A DNA stretch of 64,000 nucleotides, taken from Labia minor. Its lineage: Eukaryota > Arthropoda > Insecta > Dermaptera > Spongiphoridae. This document shows positions 19,901 to 34,900 of the stretch, in pieces (the first letter of the stretch is position 1; every line of letters begins with the position of its first letter). A model generated the notes under the pieces. It ran no database searches. It had not been told where the DNA came from and saw only the letters and a program-made list of their open reading frames with translations. Both the position numbers and the translations under genes were made by a program. Where the stretch lies: positions 8,513,488 through 8,577,487 of the forward strand of contig OY720350.1 in the NCBI GenBank assembly GCA_963082975.1. The letters are read 5' to 3'.

Positions 19901-22900
19901 TTTCTGGAACCTCTCTCTTTCATCAGAGGAGGACGACATATCCTGAATAATAAATGTCCATTATTTAAGCCAAGGTTGATAATCCCATTAAAGTATAATG
20001 GACTCTCATCTCATGAAAGTTGAAGTAATCAATCTTAAAGGGTTGTAAACAAAATAAATACAGAAATGAATAGACAATTGATATTAAACAAAAAAAAAAA
20101 AAATTATTAATGAAAAATTAAACAATAAATAACACCCATAAATTAGTAAATTGTAATTAAATGAATTATATATATCATATTAATATATTAATTTTATTTA
20201 TAATTATATTTTTTATAAATTTATAATTCATATCAATTATTTTTTACCGACCGAGAATAGGAAGGGACACACACCAAATTTCACATGTGGAGATTTTTAC
20301 ATATCTCCACGAATCATGCATTTTCTTAACAGAAAAAAGTATTTTTAGCATGATGTCTGTCCATCTGTCCACCTTATACAATGTGTGTCCGAATAGATGT
20401 GTACAGCTCGAAATATGAGTAGTAGTTTCCAAAGTATTAATTTTATATTCATTGTCGGAAATTTTTTACTTAAAATATAATAATAATTAATATTTGAGTA
20501 ATTAAATTAAAAATAAAAAGCAAGATAATATAATTTAGTCATTTTAATTCAAGTTTTAAAAATATTTTTTTTTTTTGATACTTTCTTCACAAATATGATT
20601 TTTACTAAAAAATCGATATATGTAATATTTCTAATTACACTCGAAGAATACTAGCGATCAGTGTTCTATCATTTCAGAGAAAGAATTTTCTGTCTCTGAT
20701 TACTTCATTTGAGATACAAAAAATATATAATATTTTAAATATCTAATTTTTCATAAAAAAAATTATATAATACATATTAAAAAGAAAATAATTATATGTG
20801 AATATATCATAATATATATATAAGAGAACATTTTTTTTAATTTGTATGTAAATATGTTCTTTAGATGTTCTCAAAGGCTCCATTTATTTAAAATGAAATT
20901 TGATATAGATATACTTTAATTTCACATGAAGATGAGATGTTTGCCAGGAAAATAAAATAAAAATTATTTCGAAATTATTCCTAGAAGGAATTTTATATAA
21001 AAATAAATAAAAAAATTCGTTTTCAAAAGAATTGAGATGACCTCTCTCATCCCTATAGTCTATCATAGGTTTTCTGTTCTTTAATGGACCTTTAATTATT
21101 TTATACAATATTATAATTATACATTTTGAAATTCATTTAAAAATAAATAAAAAATCTAGATTAAATTTACTATAATTTGAATATTCGAAATAATAATAGA
21201 AAAAAGTATAAAATATAATAGAAAATATTAAATTTGAAAATAATAATGGCCTTATTTGTAAAAAATATTTTATAATATATATATTTACCCCTACGTAATA
21301 TATGGATTAAGTAAATAAATTATTATTCAACTTCCTGAATGCAAAAGTTTTTTTTTTTATCAAAAAAGTAGTTTTTGCATAAGTTATAAATAATTATATA
21401 GAAGGAATATCGATATAAGTATAGTAGTGTTTGGTTGAAAATTATTCTAGAGAGGTATTTTTTAAAAAAAAATGATGAACTTTTGGTTATAACATCTAAA
21501 TCTTTGATTTTAGCTTATCGAATTGTAGTATTTATTTAAGATTCTATTTGAATTTGGCATATTTTCTTCCTAGAAACTTCTTGCATCGTCTAAGAATAAT
21601 TAAATCCATGTGAAACTTTTTTTTTAGAAACTACATATTAAAGAAAAAAATTTTTAATTAAAAGTAGTATTTTAAATTATCAAAATATCATTTTTTAATA
21701 TAAAAAAAAACACTAATTTAATTTTTTACATAAAAACCTTGTTAATTTTATTTAATTCACAAAAAGTTAAAAAATAACCTGAAATTGATTTCGTCATAAT
21801 TCAATTTAGAATTTAAATAATTAAAGGATTAACATATTTTATGCATAAAAATGATTTTGATTTTTTAAGAAAAATGAATTTAAATAACCAACCTAATTTA
21901 AAATTCCATATTTCCAAATAGTTTCTGTTTGAATTTTAATTTATTTTTTTTTTTAAAGACTACTTTTAAGAATGCATTTAAGAGAAATATTGTTATTTAA
22001 TGAGATCGTTGACATTGAAAGAAAGAATGAATGTCGAGATGAAATGAACAGTTAACCACTTTATATATATATATAGACGAAAGTGAAATTTCCAAGTCAT
22101 TGAACCAAGAGAAAGTGATTGGAGAGGAGTTGCTTCGTGCAATAACCTTGCAATTTTATGTACCGGCTACTGCTAGTAGAATTTGCTAAAACAAATACGT
22201 AAATGACAAACATCCTGCCATTCAATCTTCAATCGACAATGAATAAATTTAAGTGAAATCAATGGAACAAGAAAAATCGAATTCTAAACTTCCTAAATCG
22301 AGAATATTTTTCTTTTCCTACTTCAGTACTAAAAATATATTAATTTCTTTAAAAAAATGGATTAATTTGTTTTTATAATACTATCTCGCCAGAGATAGTA
22401 TTGCGATCACGAAAATTTTGGATGTCGAGATTATGATGTTTTTGTACGTTTTGAAGGTTCCTGAATCATTTTCACTAAAGTTGAGAAAAATGTCTGTCTG
22501 TGTGTGTGTGTGTATTATGTAGACAAGATTACCCAAAAACGGTTTGGGCTAGAATCATGAAATTTGGTACATGGGCATTATTCAAAATTTGTAGTTTTCT
22601 ATCAACTTTTGAGAAATGTAGCTCAAACGGAAGAGGGTCATTACCTACAACGTTTTGATTTTTTTTTCCTCTAAAGTGACCCTAAAAATAAAGATATATG
22701 TTTGATAGTTTTTCACATGATTAAAAATTGTATAAAACTGCTATATATAGAATTTCAGATTGATTGAATTAATTATTTAATTTTTTAATGGTGATTGGTT
22801 TATTTAGTGTCTAGCAGTTGTCCTTTATAGTGCCTTGATTCATAAAACTAATGGAAATCTTCCTGGATTATTATGATACAGGTGAACCATTTTTTTAAGA

Positions 22901-25900
22901 GACAATATTATTATTTGTATTGGCTTTATTTTAAATCGTTTTATTTTTGTAATTTTATTTTAATTATATTTATTTATATTTATTCAGTGTCTCTCTGTGT
23001 GTGTTTGTGTGTGTGTGTAGACAAGATTACGCAAAAACGGTTTGAGCTAGTATAATGAAATTTGGTATACGGGAATTATTCAAAATTTGTAGTTTTCTCT
23101 CAACTTTTGAGAAATGTAGCTCAACCGAAAGAGGGTCATTACCTACAACGTTTTGATTTTTTTTCCTCTAAAGTGACCGTAAAAATAAAGTTACATGTTT
23201 GATAGTTTTTCACATGATTAAAAATTGTATAAAACTGCTATATATAGAATTTCAGCTTGATTGAATCGCTGAAAATACCGGAATTAATTTTTTAACACTG
23301 CAAATCACGCACCAACAGGTGACGTGGTCACGTGGTGCCATCAACAAAGAGCTAAACATGCACTGGTTTAATAAATATTATTTATTCATTTTACATTAAA
23401 TTAATATATGTTAATTAATCCAATTCAAATGTGCGAGATAGTCGAGTGGAGACACTTCAGCTTATTTAAAATTAATATAATGTATTATTATGAAAAAAAT
23501 GTTTTTTTCATTATTTTTTCTTCAATCTTTGAAGAAATAAATTATCAAAATCAAAAGTAAGCGAAGAAAAGATCATTTTCTACATGTAATTAATAATGTT
23601 TATAAAATCCCCTATTTAGTCTACTATAATCTATAATGTAAACGAAAATATTTTCATTTTAATTTATTTTTGACTTACTTACCTATATTTATTTTGTGAT
23701 TAAATAAATTTTGTTATATTTAAATAGAATAATAAGTCTTATATAATAAAAATCAAAAAACTTATTTAATTCGAAATAACTATAGAAATAAAAATATTTC
23801 GATCCAATGATGATGAATAAATAAAAAAAAAATTCAAGTCAGGGAAAAATTAACTTTTACTTTCAAAAATATACTATTCATCTGTATACTAAATACTAGT
23901 CATGTGAGAGAAGTGAATGGGCCCACATTTGAAATTAAAATTACTTAAATATTTTTGTATGAATAATAATTTCTTAGGATTTATGTACCTATAAGCAGTG
24001 ATGTATTGGTAAAATAAGAAGTAAGGGAACGCATAGTGGGAGAAAAAATAAAGTCCTATTTTAGGCAAACTATTTTTTTCCATATTTTTTTATTTTTTCT
24101 TATTCTTACTATAAAAAAAATATTAACGAACACAAAAAAAGAAATTCTAACAGTGGATTTAAGTGGGAGTTGTCGGGACATGAAAAAGTACTGGAACGCG
24201 TTCTGGTTCTGAAAAAAGGTAAGGGAACGTCGTTCTCCCGCGTTCCCCTCCCAATACACTACCTATAAGATATTAATATTACATATATAAATAATTTTTA
24301 AATAATAATATTAAATCTTTCTTATATTATTATTTTATCTTATTATACTAACAAAAATGGTAAAATATATTTTTAAGATATTTTATTCTTCTAAATTTTT
24401 TTTTTAAAATTCATTTGTTATAAAGAAAAATCGGTTTGTATTGGTTTCAGCCTCTTGAAAGATAATCTTTATTAGTTTTTCCTATATTAAATATTTCATT
24501 CTGAATGATAAAATAGCACCAGCGACCAGTGTCAATTGTCTAATTGCTTACCGACAAATTCTTTTTTAATTAATATTGTATGTATTAATAATTTTATTAT
24601 ATTTAAAATATTTTTTAAACCATTCAAGTGAAATCAAAATTGAAATGATCGATGAGCTGTCTCATTTGTAGATTATTAAACTTAAATAATATTTGAATAA
24701 TTTATTATTATATTATTTTATTTTATGTTAAAAGAGTATATTTGGTAATATAATTTCAAAATTGATATTATTATTAGTAGTAATCCTTGGTCCAAACAGT
24801 GTTTACTTTGAAAATTATCAAACTAAAGCCATATAAGCATAACAACATATTATATATATATATAAATATAGTATCAAATAAATTCGAATATTTTTTTCAT
24901 CTTGAAATGGAAATCAAGTTATTTTAATTAATTTGTTCCATTTTAGGAAACAAATTTTAGATATATCATTTAAAAAAAAACCCATTTAATATAATTGTAA
25001 TAAATAATTAAAAAATTCTATAACAATATTTTTTAGGGGGATCAAATGTCCCATTTTTAGATGCCCTGTCCCGGCGTCCCGAAAAAAGTCTTCGGGACAG
25101 TCTATGGTCCTTTTTTAAATATTTACGACATTTCGTACTTTTTTCAAAACTTTTTCAATTTGCTTCTAAAAAAAATGTCCCGGTTTGGTGTTTTCAAAAT
25201 ATGGTCACCCTAGCGATAGCTCGGTTTTCCAGGTACATAGGTAATATTATATTATTAGAGTTTATCTGTATACGTGATAATTGTAAAAAGCTAAAAAATG
25301 AATTTCCCATTATATCATATATCATATAATTATTTATGATATCCGACTAACGCCAGTTATGGTATCGTCAGTTATGATAACCGGCTTTGTCAATTATCAC
25401 TTTACCTTACCCGCTGGGATGGTGAGTAATTAGAAGGTTGAACAAAAGGCAATATTTGATTCAAGAAAGAAAAATATATTTACCATATTTATGAACTAGA
25501 CTAAGTTATAATCATTAAATGGCCGAAAGGGGGAAAATGAATATCTAGGAATCACTAAAACGTCTCTACTGCATTCTGTCTCTATGTCTGACGATAACTG
25601 CACTACATTTTGTCTGGACTGTCTGTCCGTCTCAACAACAGCTTATTTATATTAATTTAAGTTAAGGGGTAGGTGATGGAGAGTGGTCAGTTTCAAGGGT
25701 GTGAAGACATGTGAGGAAAATTACCTTCTTTCTAAAAGGTCAAGTGTAATAGTCTATTTCTATTATATTATATATGTGAATTTTTTGAATTGTTTCAATA
25801 CAGGTAATGCAATGTAAATGTTACCTTTCCAAGAACCATTTTGTATAGAAACCTTACCAAGGGGTCAGGTATGGCAATTAAGACAAACCCAAATTTGTGA

Positions 25901-28900
25901 AATAGAATTTTAAGTCTAAAGGTTGATTGTTTATAAGAGAGTTATGTCAATTTAGTAATTGCATTACACTTATTCTAATTGTGTGACCACGTACGAGATA
26001 AAATGTTTATGTGTGCTTGCGGACATATAACTATATAATTTTTTAATCATTCTAGCATGAAGCTTTACTGTAATTAACCTGATTCTTTAGAAAAAATCTC
26101 TACAAAAATATATATTATATTCTACATAATATATGTGTTTTGAAAAAAATATATAAAAAATTCCAATTATATGTTTTTTCGATAATTTTTTTACAAGAAT
26201 AATTAGTATCTAATTGAATCTTCAGCTCAAGATTGAAAAAAATACGTATTTTATATAATAAAAGTCATTTCTCGACTTTGAAAATTTGCAAATACAGTGA
26301 TGTTAATAAAATAAATAAACATATTTAATAAATATAAAATTATAATTCGTATTTGAATAATTTAATCATTTTCTATTTTGAAAAATAAATACGAAAAACA
26401 AAAGAAAATGATAATTTATTCTTTTTTAAAAAAAACAAGCTGAATATTTATTTATTTAATAGTCGAATAAAAAATTAGAATCAAATATATAAACATATAA
26501 TCACTATATTTAATCATTTTTTTTTTAATTTGTTATGAAAGTCATGTGTATTTATAAAAAATAAAACATTATTTTCATTATCATACACTATTAAATAAAA
26601 ACAAAGTTAAATTATCGTTAATAAGAAAGAATGGTTTTAGCAAAATTGTGCTCACAAAATATTTATATTTTGTATTTATTATGAATTAATATATACGAGG
26701 GTGGGGTGAGCAAGAGCAAGAAAAAAGATGTTTTTAAATATTTTTTTTGCATATTTTTCAACATAATCTCGATCAACACTGATACATGTCTCATATATGT
26801 TCATAATTAATTCTAATTAATTTAATTTAATTTAAGTCACATCAACAGTTATGAGTCGACGCAAAAATTCGTTTGGATTACGCCTACCGCGCCAAATTGT
26901 CGGTAGAAATGGTTTTTCGAAGTAGTTTTTGGTCTAACGTTAGCAAATGTGGCACTCACGTTGCACACAGCTTTCCATATTCAAATGGTTGTGCAAAATA
27001 TTTCGCACACGCTCAGCTGTCATCGTACAGGTCTCAGCTATCTTGATTGTTGAAAAATAAAGCAAAAAAAAAAAAAAATTTAAAAACATCGTTTTTCTTG
27101 CTCAGGCCGGAAACTTTTCACCCCACCCTCGTATAATATATACATCTATATATGTATATGTGCTTACAAATTATAAAAAGTAAATTAAATCTTAAGAAAA
27201 TAATATTATATTAAAGAGAGGAGTTATTTAATAAAATTAAATTGATTAATTTTTTTATTATTCTATTTATAGAGAATGTAAAATAGTGATTAGAGAGATG
27301 GTAGCCATATTCAGTTCAGTTTGTTTTATTAGTGCTCGGTACTATTTTTGGCCCCATTTGCAACTCTTTCCTTCTGTTAGTAGATCTTAAATCTTTTTCA
27401 TCTCCCAACACCAAACATTTGTAAGTGGATATCTTTTAGCATGCCTTTGAAATAAAACTATTCTTTTTTTTTATTTATTATATTTTTTTAAATCAAATTA
27501 AAAATGATGATGAAATTATTATTTTTATAAAATATATATTAATTATTGAAATATTTTTGACAAGTGAAAAATACATTGCTTCTTTAGCTAACTCTCTGGC
27601 CCATGGTCAAGTTCAAGGCGCCTACGCAGACAGAAAATTGTGGGAAGTTGTAATTATTTTTTTTTATTATCTATCCGACAAATTGAGTTACTTTAGTTGA
27701 AAAAAAAATACACCAAACAATTTAATTACTATTATAGCTTGTTTTTTTAATAATTATTTTAAATTTACTTTTTAATTATATTATATTATATATATAATAT
27801 AAGTCAAACTCTTTAAGGTTTCCTTTTCCATCACTTTTTGATGAACTTGAGATAGTATATATATATATATGATGTTGAAGTGTTTAGAGTTTTTATATAC
27901 TCCTAATTCTCGATATAAGCAACACTTCTGAAATCATTTATTCCAAAAAGTTGCTTTTATGAAAAAAGTTGCTTATATCGTATATATAGACTAAATTCAT
28001 ATTTACCTTGTAGATTCTCAATCATTAAGTTTAAAAAAAAGAAATTACAATTGAAATATTGAAAATATAGAAAAAACAAAGCAATAATTAGAAGTTTACA
28101 ATTAAAGAACGAGTTGTGATCTGAATTCAGTAATAAACGATTTTTTTAGGGTGCACTTAAAAGAAGTGAGGTTAGAATTGACAATTATGACAGTTGCTTT
28201 TATTGAATAAATACTTCCTAAATGGCTTATATCAAGTGGTGCTTATAACGAGAGTTACTAATATCATGGGTTGCTTACATCGAGAATTCACTGTATTTGA
28301 GATTCCATAATAAATACTTATATAAGATATACACGTATTACATTATCAAAGTTTTTCTCTTCTAAAATTAATAGAGTCGTTATTTTATGTTGCCAATATA
28401 CATACGCAATAGGTTATATGCTCTTATTAAAGTGAATTTGAGAAAATAACATATTTTTATTTTTAAAGATTTTATGATAATAATTCTTATATAAAATTTT
28501 GTATTTATTTCATTAGTATCATTTAGTTTTTTATGTCGTTCTATCTCCTTAGATATTCTCTTTAAATATAAAAGAAAAATTCGAATTAATTGGATTATTA
28601 AAATTATTTACGATTTAACAGTGAATTGATTGATTGTGTTAATCATTACCCATAATTTATTCTCTGAATAAGTAGCAGTTTTGACCTCTCAACTTCATTA
28701 TTTAAGAATCTTGATCAGCAGATTAATTCAAACTTTAAGAAGCGGTACATAAAAAAGTTGGAGTTGACCAAGGGACGATGTCAAGTTCATCAAAAAATGG
28801 TGGGAAAGGAAACCTTAAAGAGTTTGAGACATTAGATGGATGAGATTGTGTCTCTGGCCAAGATCCTAGGACTGAATAATAAAATGTAATAAAATTACAA

Positions 28901-31900
28901 ATTTAAAAAACAAAACACTTATCTCTTCGACATTTTTTGATATATAAAGTGTAAAAGAAAGAACTCTGGATGAGCTATATTTAATTATAATTTTTCTATT
29001 AATAGTGTGAACAAACGTCCTCCTTTATGGAGGACAGTCCTCCATTTGTAAGCTCTGTCCTTCTTTTGTAAGTGTCCTCCTAACTGTCCTTTTTGATATC
29101 TGTCCCGTTTTTTGAAATATTTAGGACATTTCGTACTTTTTTTCAAAATTTTTTCAATATGTCTCTAAAAAAAAGATCAACCCTTTTCTGGACTAAGCTT
29201 TTGAACATTTTTGAAGTATTTTCAAAATTTTTTTCAATTTGGTTTCAAAGGTAAAATGGCCTGATTTGGTGTTTTCAAAAAATGGTCACCTTACCATAAC
29301 ACAATATTATTTTCCTTTAAAATTTTATTACTTGTTTATATAGTATTAAGAATTAAAAAAAAATTGAAAATATATTTAATATAAAATATATTTATCATAA
29401 AAATTTGTAAAACAAAAATCTTTTAATCCCTAAATCTATTTCACTCTCTCTCAACAGTTTTTTTTTAAAATCAATAAACAGAATACATATTTAATTTTTA
29501 TATAATTGTATCATTTTGAAGAATAATAAATATATTAAATAAATTAAAAAAATATTATTCATAAATTAACTAGAAATTTGAAAACTATTATACTTTCTAA
29601 CTACCTATCTCTATAATGCTGAACACAGAACAACCACATTCTTTGATCTATTCCTAAATTTTCACTTATATCAACATTGTATGTATATTAACTGTCCCGT
29701 TCGATACCTGTCCCGTTTTTTGAAATATTTCGTACATTTTTCAAAATCTTTTCAATTTGCTTCTGAAAAAAAAGGTAAAACGTTTTCTGGACTAAGCTTT
29801 TGAACATTTCCGAATTTTTTTAAATTTGGTTCTAAAAAAAGGTAAAATTCTGATTTGGTCTTTTCAAAATATGGTCACCTTACTATTAAATAGTATTACT
29901 TATGTTATATTTTTAAGACTAATTATTTCCTTATACTCATTACTTGTATTAGCGGATATGGAAAATGAAAATCTAAATAAAATTATTTAGTTGATTTCTT
30001 AGAATTAATAGTTAGTTGTCTTATTGATTAATATTATAATTGTATTGTTTTATTTAATTTATATTTATTTGCAGCTCCTTATGTAAAACAATGTAAGAAA
30101 GATGATTCTCAACTGTCAAAATGTGTCATCGAGGCCCTCCATCATCTAAGGCCGTATTTAGCAAAAGGTAAAAAGTTATAAATATTTTCAAATGTATTAT
30201 TAATATAGATAATTAATTTTAAAAATAACTTTGTTTTAAATTGATCATGAGAGGTTTTATTTTGCCATTCCTTTAAAAAGAAAGAAATATTTATAGCCAC
30301 ATTATTGATGTTATCAAATATTCAAATGTCTTTAAAGAAGAAATTCAAAAACATTATTTTGCCATTAAGAATAGAATATGAAGTTGGAGATAATATCAAA
30401 TAGATAGTAGGTACATCATTCTTTCTTTTTTATATATATATATATAATTTATATTTGTATATAAAATACAATAAGTTGGAAAAAACATAAGAACATCCCT
30501 TATTAATTTAATTTAAAATGTTTTCAAATTTATAAAAAATAATTAATTAATAAATAGTATACTAAAAATAAATTCAATCCATGTTTAAATTTATCATAAT
30601 ATATAAGTATATTTATTTGAATAATTTTTATATTTTTTACTAAATTCACATCTATTTATGATTAACCACCACTTCCTTTGCACCCCATTAAACAATCCTC
30701 AGCGACTTATGGTAATATTTGAAGTTATCCTAAATCTAAATATAGGGTGACCAAACGTTCCGTTTTTCGTGATTGTCCCGATTTTAGGTGCTCAGTCCCG
30801 GCGTCCCGAAAAATGTCTTTGGGCAGTCTATTATCCCGGTTTTTAAATATTTAGGTCCGACGAACGTTTTCTTACAATCAGTTTGGCTCTTATTTTCGAT
30901 TTTTCAATCAATATGGCTCTTAAAAAAAAATATTTTTTTACAAATGTCCCGGTTAGGTGTTTTAGAAATATGGTCACCCTACCTAAATGATGAAATTTTG
31001 TCCAAAATTCTTTGAACTAAAAGAGTCAAATCCATCTACTACTCTATAATTTAAAATAAATATAATATTTGAACAAATTCATTCGGTAGAGATAAAATTT
31101 ATATTTTAAAATTTTTTCTATATTTAATTTAACTGAAATAGTTTGAAAATTTATACTTATCTAAATCTAAAATTTTTCTTTCAACTTTTATAATCCATAA
31201 AACCTTAAAATTAATGATTTCTCCAATTTAGGAAATTCAAGATAACCCAAATCTAATTTAAAAACTTTTCATATCTTTCATAGAAAATAGTGAAAACAAA
31301 AAAATAATAACTACATTACTTTTTCTTAATCTAATTTTTGAAAATACCTTTATAAAATATATAAATAGATATTTAAAATTCTTTTTTTATTAATAATATT
31401 TTAGGAAAAATATCAATTATTTAATTAGCGAGTAAAATTAATCTTGACTAAATAAATAATTATAAATAGAGCTAGAAAAGTTTTTAAATTGAGGATTTGG
31501 TTTAATCAGCACATTAAATAAAATGTTAAGTTAAACTTATTTTTAATATGTATTGAGTAAAATTGTAAAAGATGAAAAGAACTGATGATTTTGATTTAGT
31601 CAGCATATCCGGTATGGTCTAGTGGCTAGGATACCTGGCTCTCACCCAGGAGGCTCGGGTTCGATTCCCGGTACCGGAATTTTTTTTTAATTATTATTTA
31701 TTTATTTATTATTTATTTATTATTCTCTTTTTCTTGTTTATCTTCTAGAATGTGTTATATGTATACAATTATTTATTTTTTTGATCACCAATTGTGAAAG
31801 ATTTTGTTATTTGAATATGAAACAGGATCTCTTTCCTTAGCATCTAATCGATTTGCATCCATATCCTTTATTAAATCAATTTTTTAAAAAATTAAAAATT

Positions 31901-34900
31901 GTCCTTTTACATATATATCCTCTACTTATACTTTCTTATTTAATTTAATTTACATGTTTATAAATGATTGTATTCATTATGTAAATATGTTTATTATTCA
32001 TATTAGAAATAAGTAATATCAAATTGGATATAAAATCATATTTGAAAAGAATATTCATGAAAATACACGAGTTTGATAATAATATAGATATGTATACGAT
32101 ATTGATTTTCGATTTAAGTATTTTAAAAGCAAACCTGGATCATTAAATAGATTAAACGAATTAGCTACTAAATCTAATTGAGGTTAAATCAAAATCTATA
32201 TCCATCATGCATACCAATGATATATATGTCACAAATTTATAAAATAAGAAGCTGGAGCGTCTCCACTAGACTATCTCGCAAATTTGAATTGGATTAATTA
32301 ACATATATTATATTTAAATTAAATTTAATTAATTATAAATTATAAATTAAAATGAATAAATAATATTTATTAAATCAGCGCATGTTTGGCTCTTTGTTGA
32401 TGGCACCACGTCACGTGTTGGCGCGTGATTTGTTAAAAAATTAATTCAGGGATCTTCGAATCGTGTAAAAACATCAAAATTTCGATATCCAAAATTTTCG
32501 TGAGCATAATACTATCTTTGGCGAAATAGTAAAAAAGAAAAACTATGAATTTGTATAACATGTAAATAAATATTAAAGTGTAGTAGAGTAGAGAGTATTT
32601 TATCTTAATAGAGTAGTACATCGTTTAAATAGTAAAACTTTTATCTACTTTAAAGTAAATTTCATTTAAAATTAGCTAAATTAGAATTAGTTTATTATTA
32701 GTAATAAAATCGAGATATTAGTTAAATTATTTAATTTATTCTTAAGAATTAATTTAATTAATTATATCAAATATAACTTGTATTTTATTTAATATTAAAT
32801 CACACATATATATTTATGTATTTACATATTTAAATTCTACATTATAAAATTAATAGCTATGATTAATGAAGATAAATAATTAAAAGATCACTTACATAGT
32901 CCACATGGGTTTGATCTCTTGTCTTAATCACTTTTAAAAGCAAACTAATAAAATAAATATAAATATATATTTATTTAGTTTATTTTATTTTTTTTTTATT
33001 ATACTTAGTATTTTTTCCTTATCGATTCTCGAAAGAATAAAATATATTTGACCCACGAATTATTCTGTAGAAACCCGTTCTCTTTCACACTTCCTTAAAC
33101 AAAATATATAAATTTATATATATAATACACATTCCCACTTTATATTAGCAATATTCATAATATACAATTAAAAATGATAAATATTAATATTATTAGTATA
33201 ATAAATTATTTCAAATAATTTCATTTTTGATATATTAATTTTTATATATATAATTTAAAATAATAGATAATATTTTCAATTGAATTTTTTATAATAATAA
33301 TAATAATTTTTATATAAAGTAAAAGTATAAAAGTGAAGATTCAATAAAATCTATATATTATTAATTTTTATTATAACATATAATATAAATATAAATAATA
33401 TATTGTAATATAATATTAGCTGGAATATCTCCATCTCGCAATTTGTATTGACTTAAATAACATAATATATTATATTTAAATTAAATTTAATTAATTATAA
33501 ATTATAAATTAAAATTAATAAATAATATTTATTAAACCAGCGCTTGTTTGGCCAACTCTTTGTTGATGGCACCACGTCACGTGTTGGCGTGTGAGATTTG
33601 CAGTGTTAAAAAATTAATTCTGGTACTTTCAGTGATTCAATCAAGCTGAAATTCTATATATAGCAGTTTTATACAATTTTTAATCATTTGAAAAACTATC
33701 AAACATATATCTTTATTTTTACGGTCACTTTAGAGGAAAAAAATCAAAACGTTGTAGGTAATGACCCTCTTCTGGTTGTGCTACATTTCGCAAAAGTTGA
33801 TAGAAAACTACGAATTTTGAATAATACCCGTATACCAAATTTCATTATTCTAGCTCAAACCGTTTTTGCGTAATCTTGTCTACATACATACACACATACA
33901 CACACAGAGAGAGAGAGAGAGACACAGACATTTTTCTCAACATTAGTGTAAATGATTCAGCAACCTTCAAAACATATAAAAACATCAAAATCTCGACATC
34001 GAAAATTTTCGTGACCGCAATACTATCTCTTAGCCTCTTAGAGGTGCCACATAGCGACATCATATTAAAAAAAATGGTTTCTCCGATTTCTAAGGAGTTG
34101 GGGGGCCCTGGCCACTGATGTTGAAACATTCTTCCACCTTTATATTTCTGTTTATTCTCCCTCTCCAGCTGGATCTTGGTCTCCCTCTCCTCCTTCTGCC
34201 TGGAAGTTGCCATTTTAATACCTTTTTGGGGATTCGGTGATCTGATTTGCACATGTCCACCAGTTATTTCACAATGATATGTTCTGTTATGTAATTTGGG
34301 ACTTCCATTATCTCCCTTATCGTGTTGTTTGGTATTTTTTCCAATAGCGATTTTATTGCCACTCCTCCTCCTGTTTTGAGTTTTCAAGTGCCATACTTCG
34401 GATCCATCTGTTACTATACTTTTCCATATAATATTGTATATCATCCTCTTGTTGTTGGAAATGTTTTTGTCCCACAGCACTTTTTCCTTAAGCATTCTTC
34501 TATTTAATGGTTTGGTCCAATGCACCTGTTTTGTTCAGTTTAACTCCCAGGTACTGGTACTCCTGGAAGTATTCAATGTATTTTCCATTTTGCAGGCAAA
34601 ACTTGCTATGGATGATGATACTGATGGCCGATGCTCATATATTTTGTAGATATTAAATTTTTAAAGCTTTGGTGGCTGTTTTTATTTATAAGGGAATTTT
34701 GTAAATAAAACCACATATTAATATTTGTTATTGTAAATTTATTCAAATAATACATAAAATATACACAACGTTTCGATTGCTAGTCACTCGTCACTGGACG
34801 CTCGAACAATGCAGTCGCTTGATAACGATTGCAGAAGTAGCAATCGAAACGTTGTGTATATTTTTTGTATTATTTGAATAAATTTACAATAACAAATATT

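Larger units (their letters stand above)
16959..30074. other. Takeout intron 1 (13.1 kb), AT-rich and repeat-filled
   Basis: Apart from the separately listed repeats I see no supported gene. Slightly unusual pieces are a (TAA)n run at about 17667-17690, a poly-T run at 18758-18783, a non-repetitive patch at 22000-22260, and exon-like patches at 27280-27425 and 27589-27640 described in the findings. Confidence 0.5.

Noticed and set aside
30788..31015. 75-codon ORF
   Set aside because: Lies in a TAGGGTGACCA-family MITE.
33845..34525. 226-codon minus-strand ORF
   Set aside because: It runs from LINE reverse-transcriptase remains into a Helentron-like repeat; the frame is a chance product of repeat sequence.
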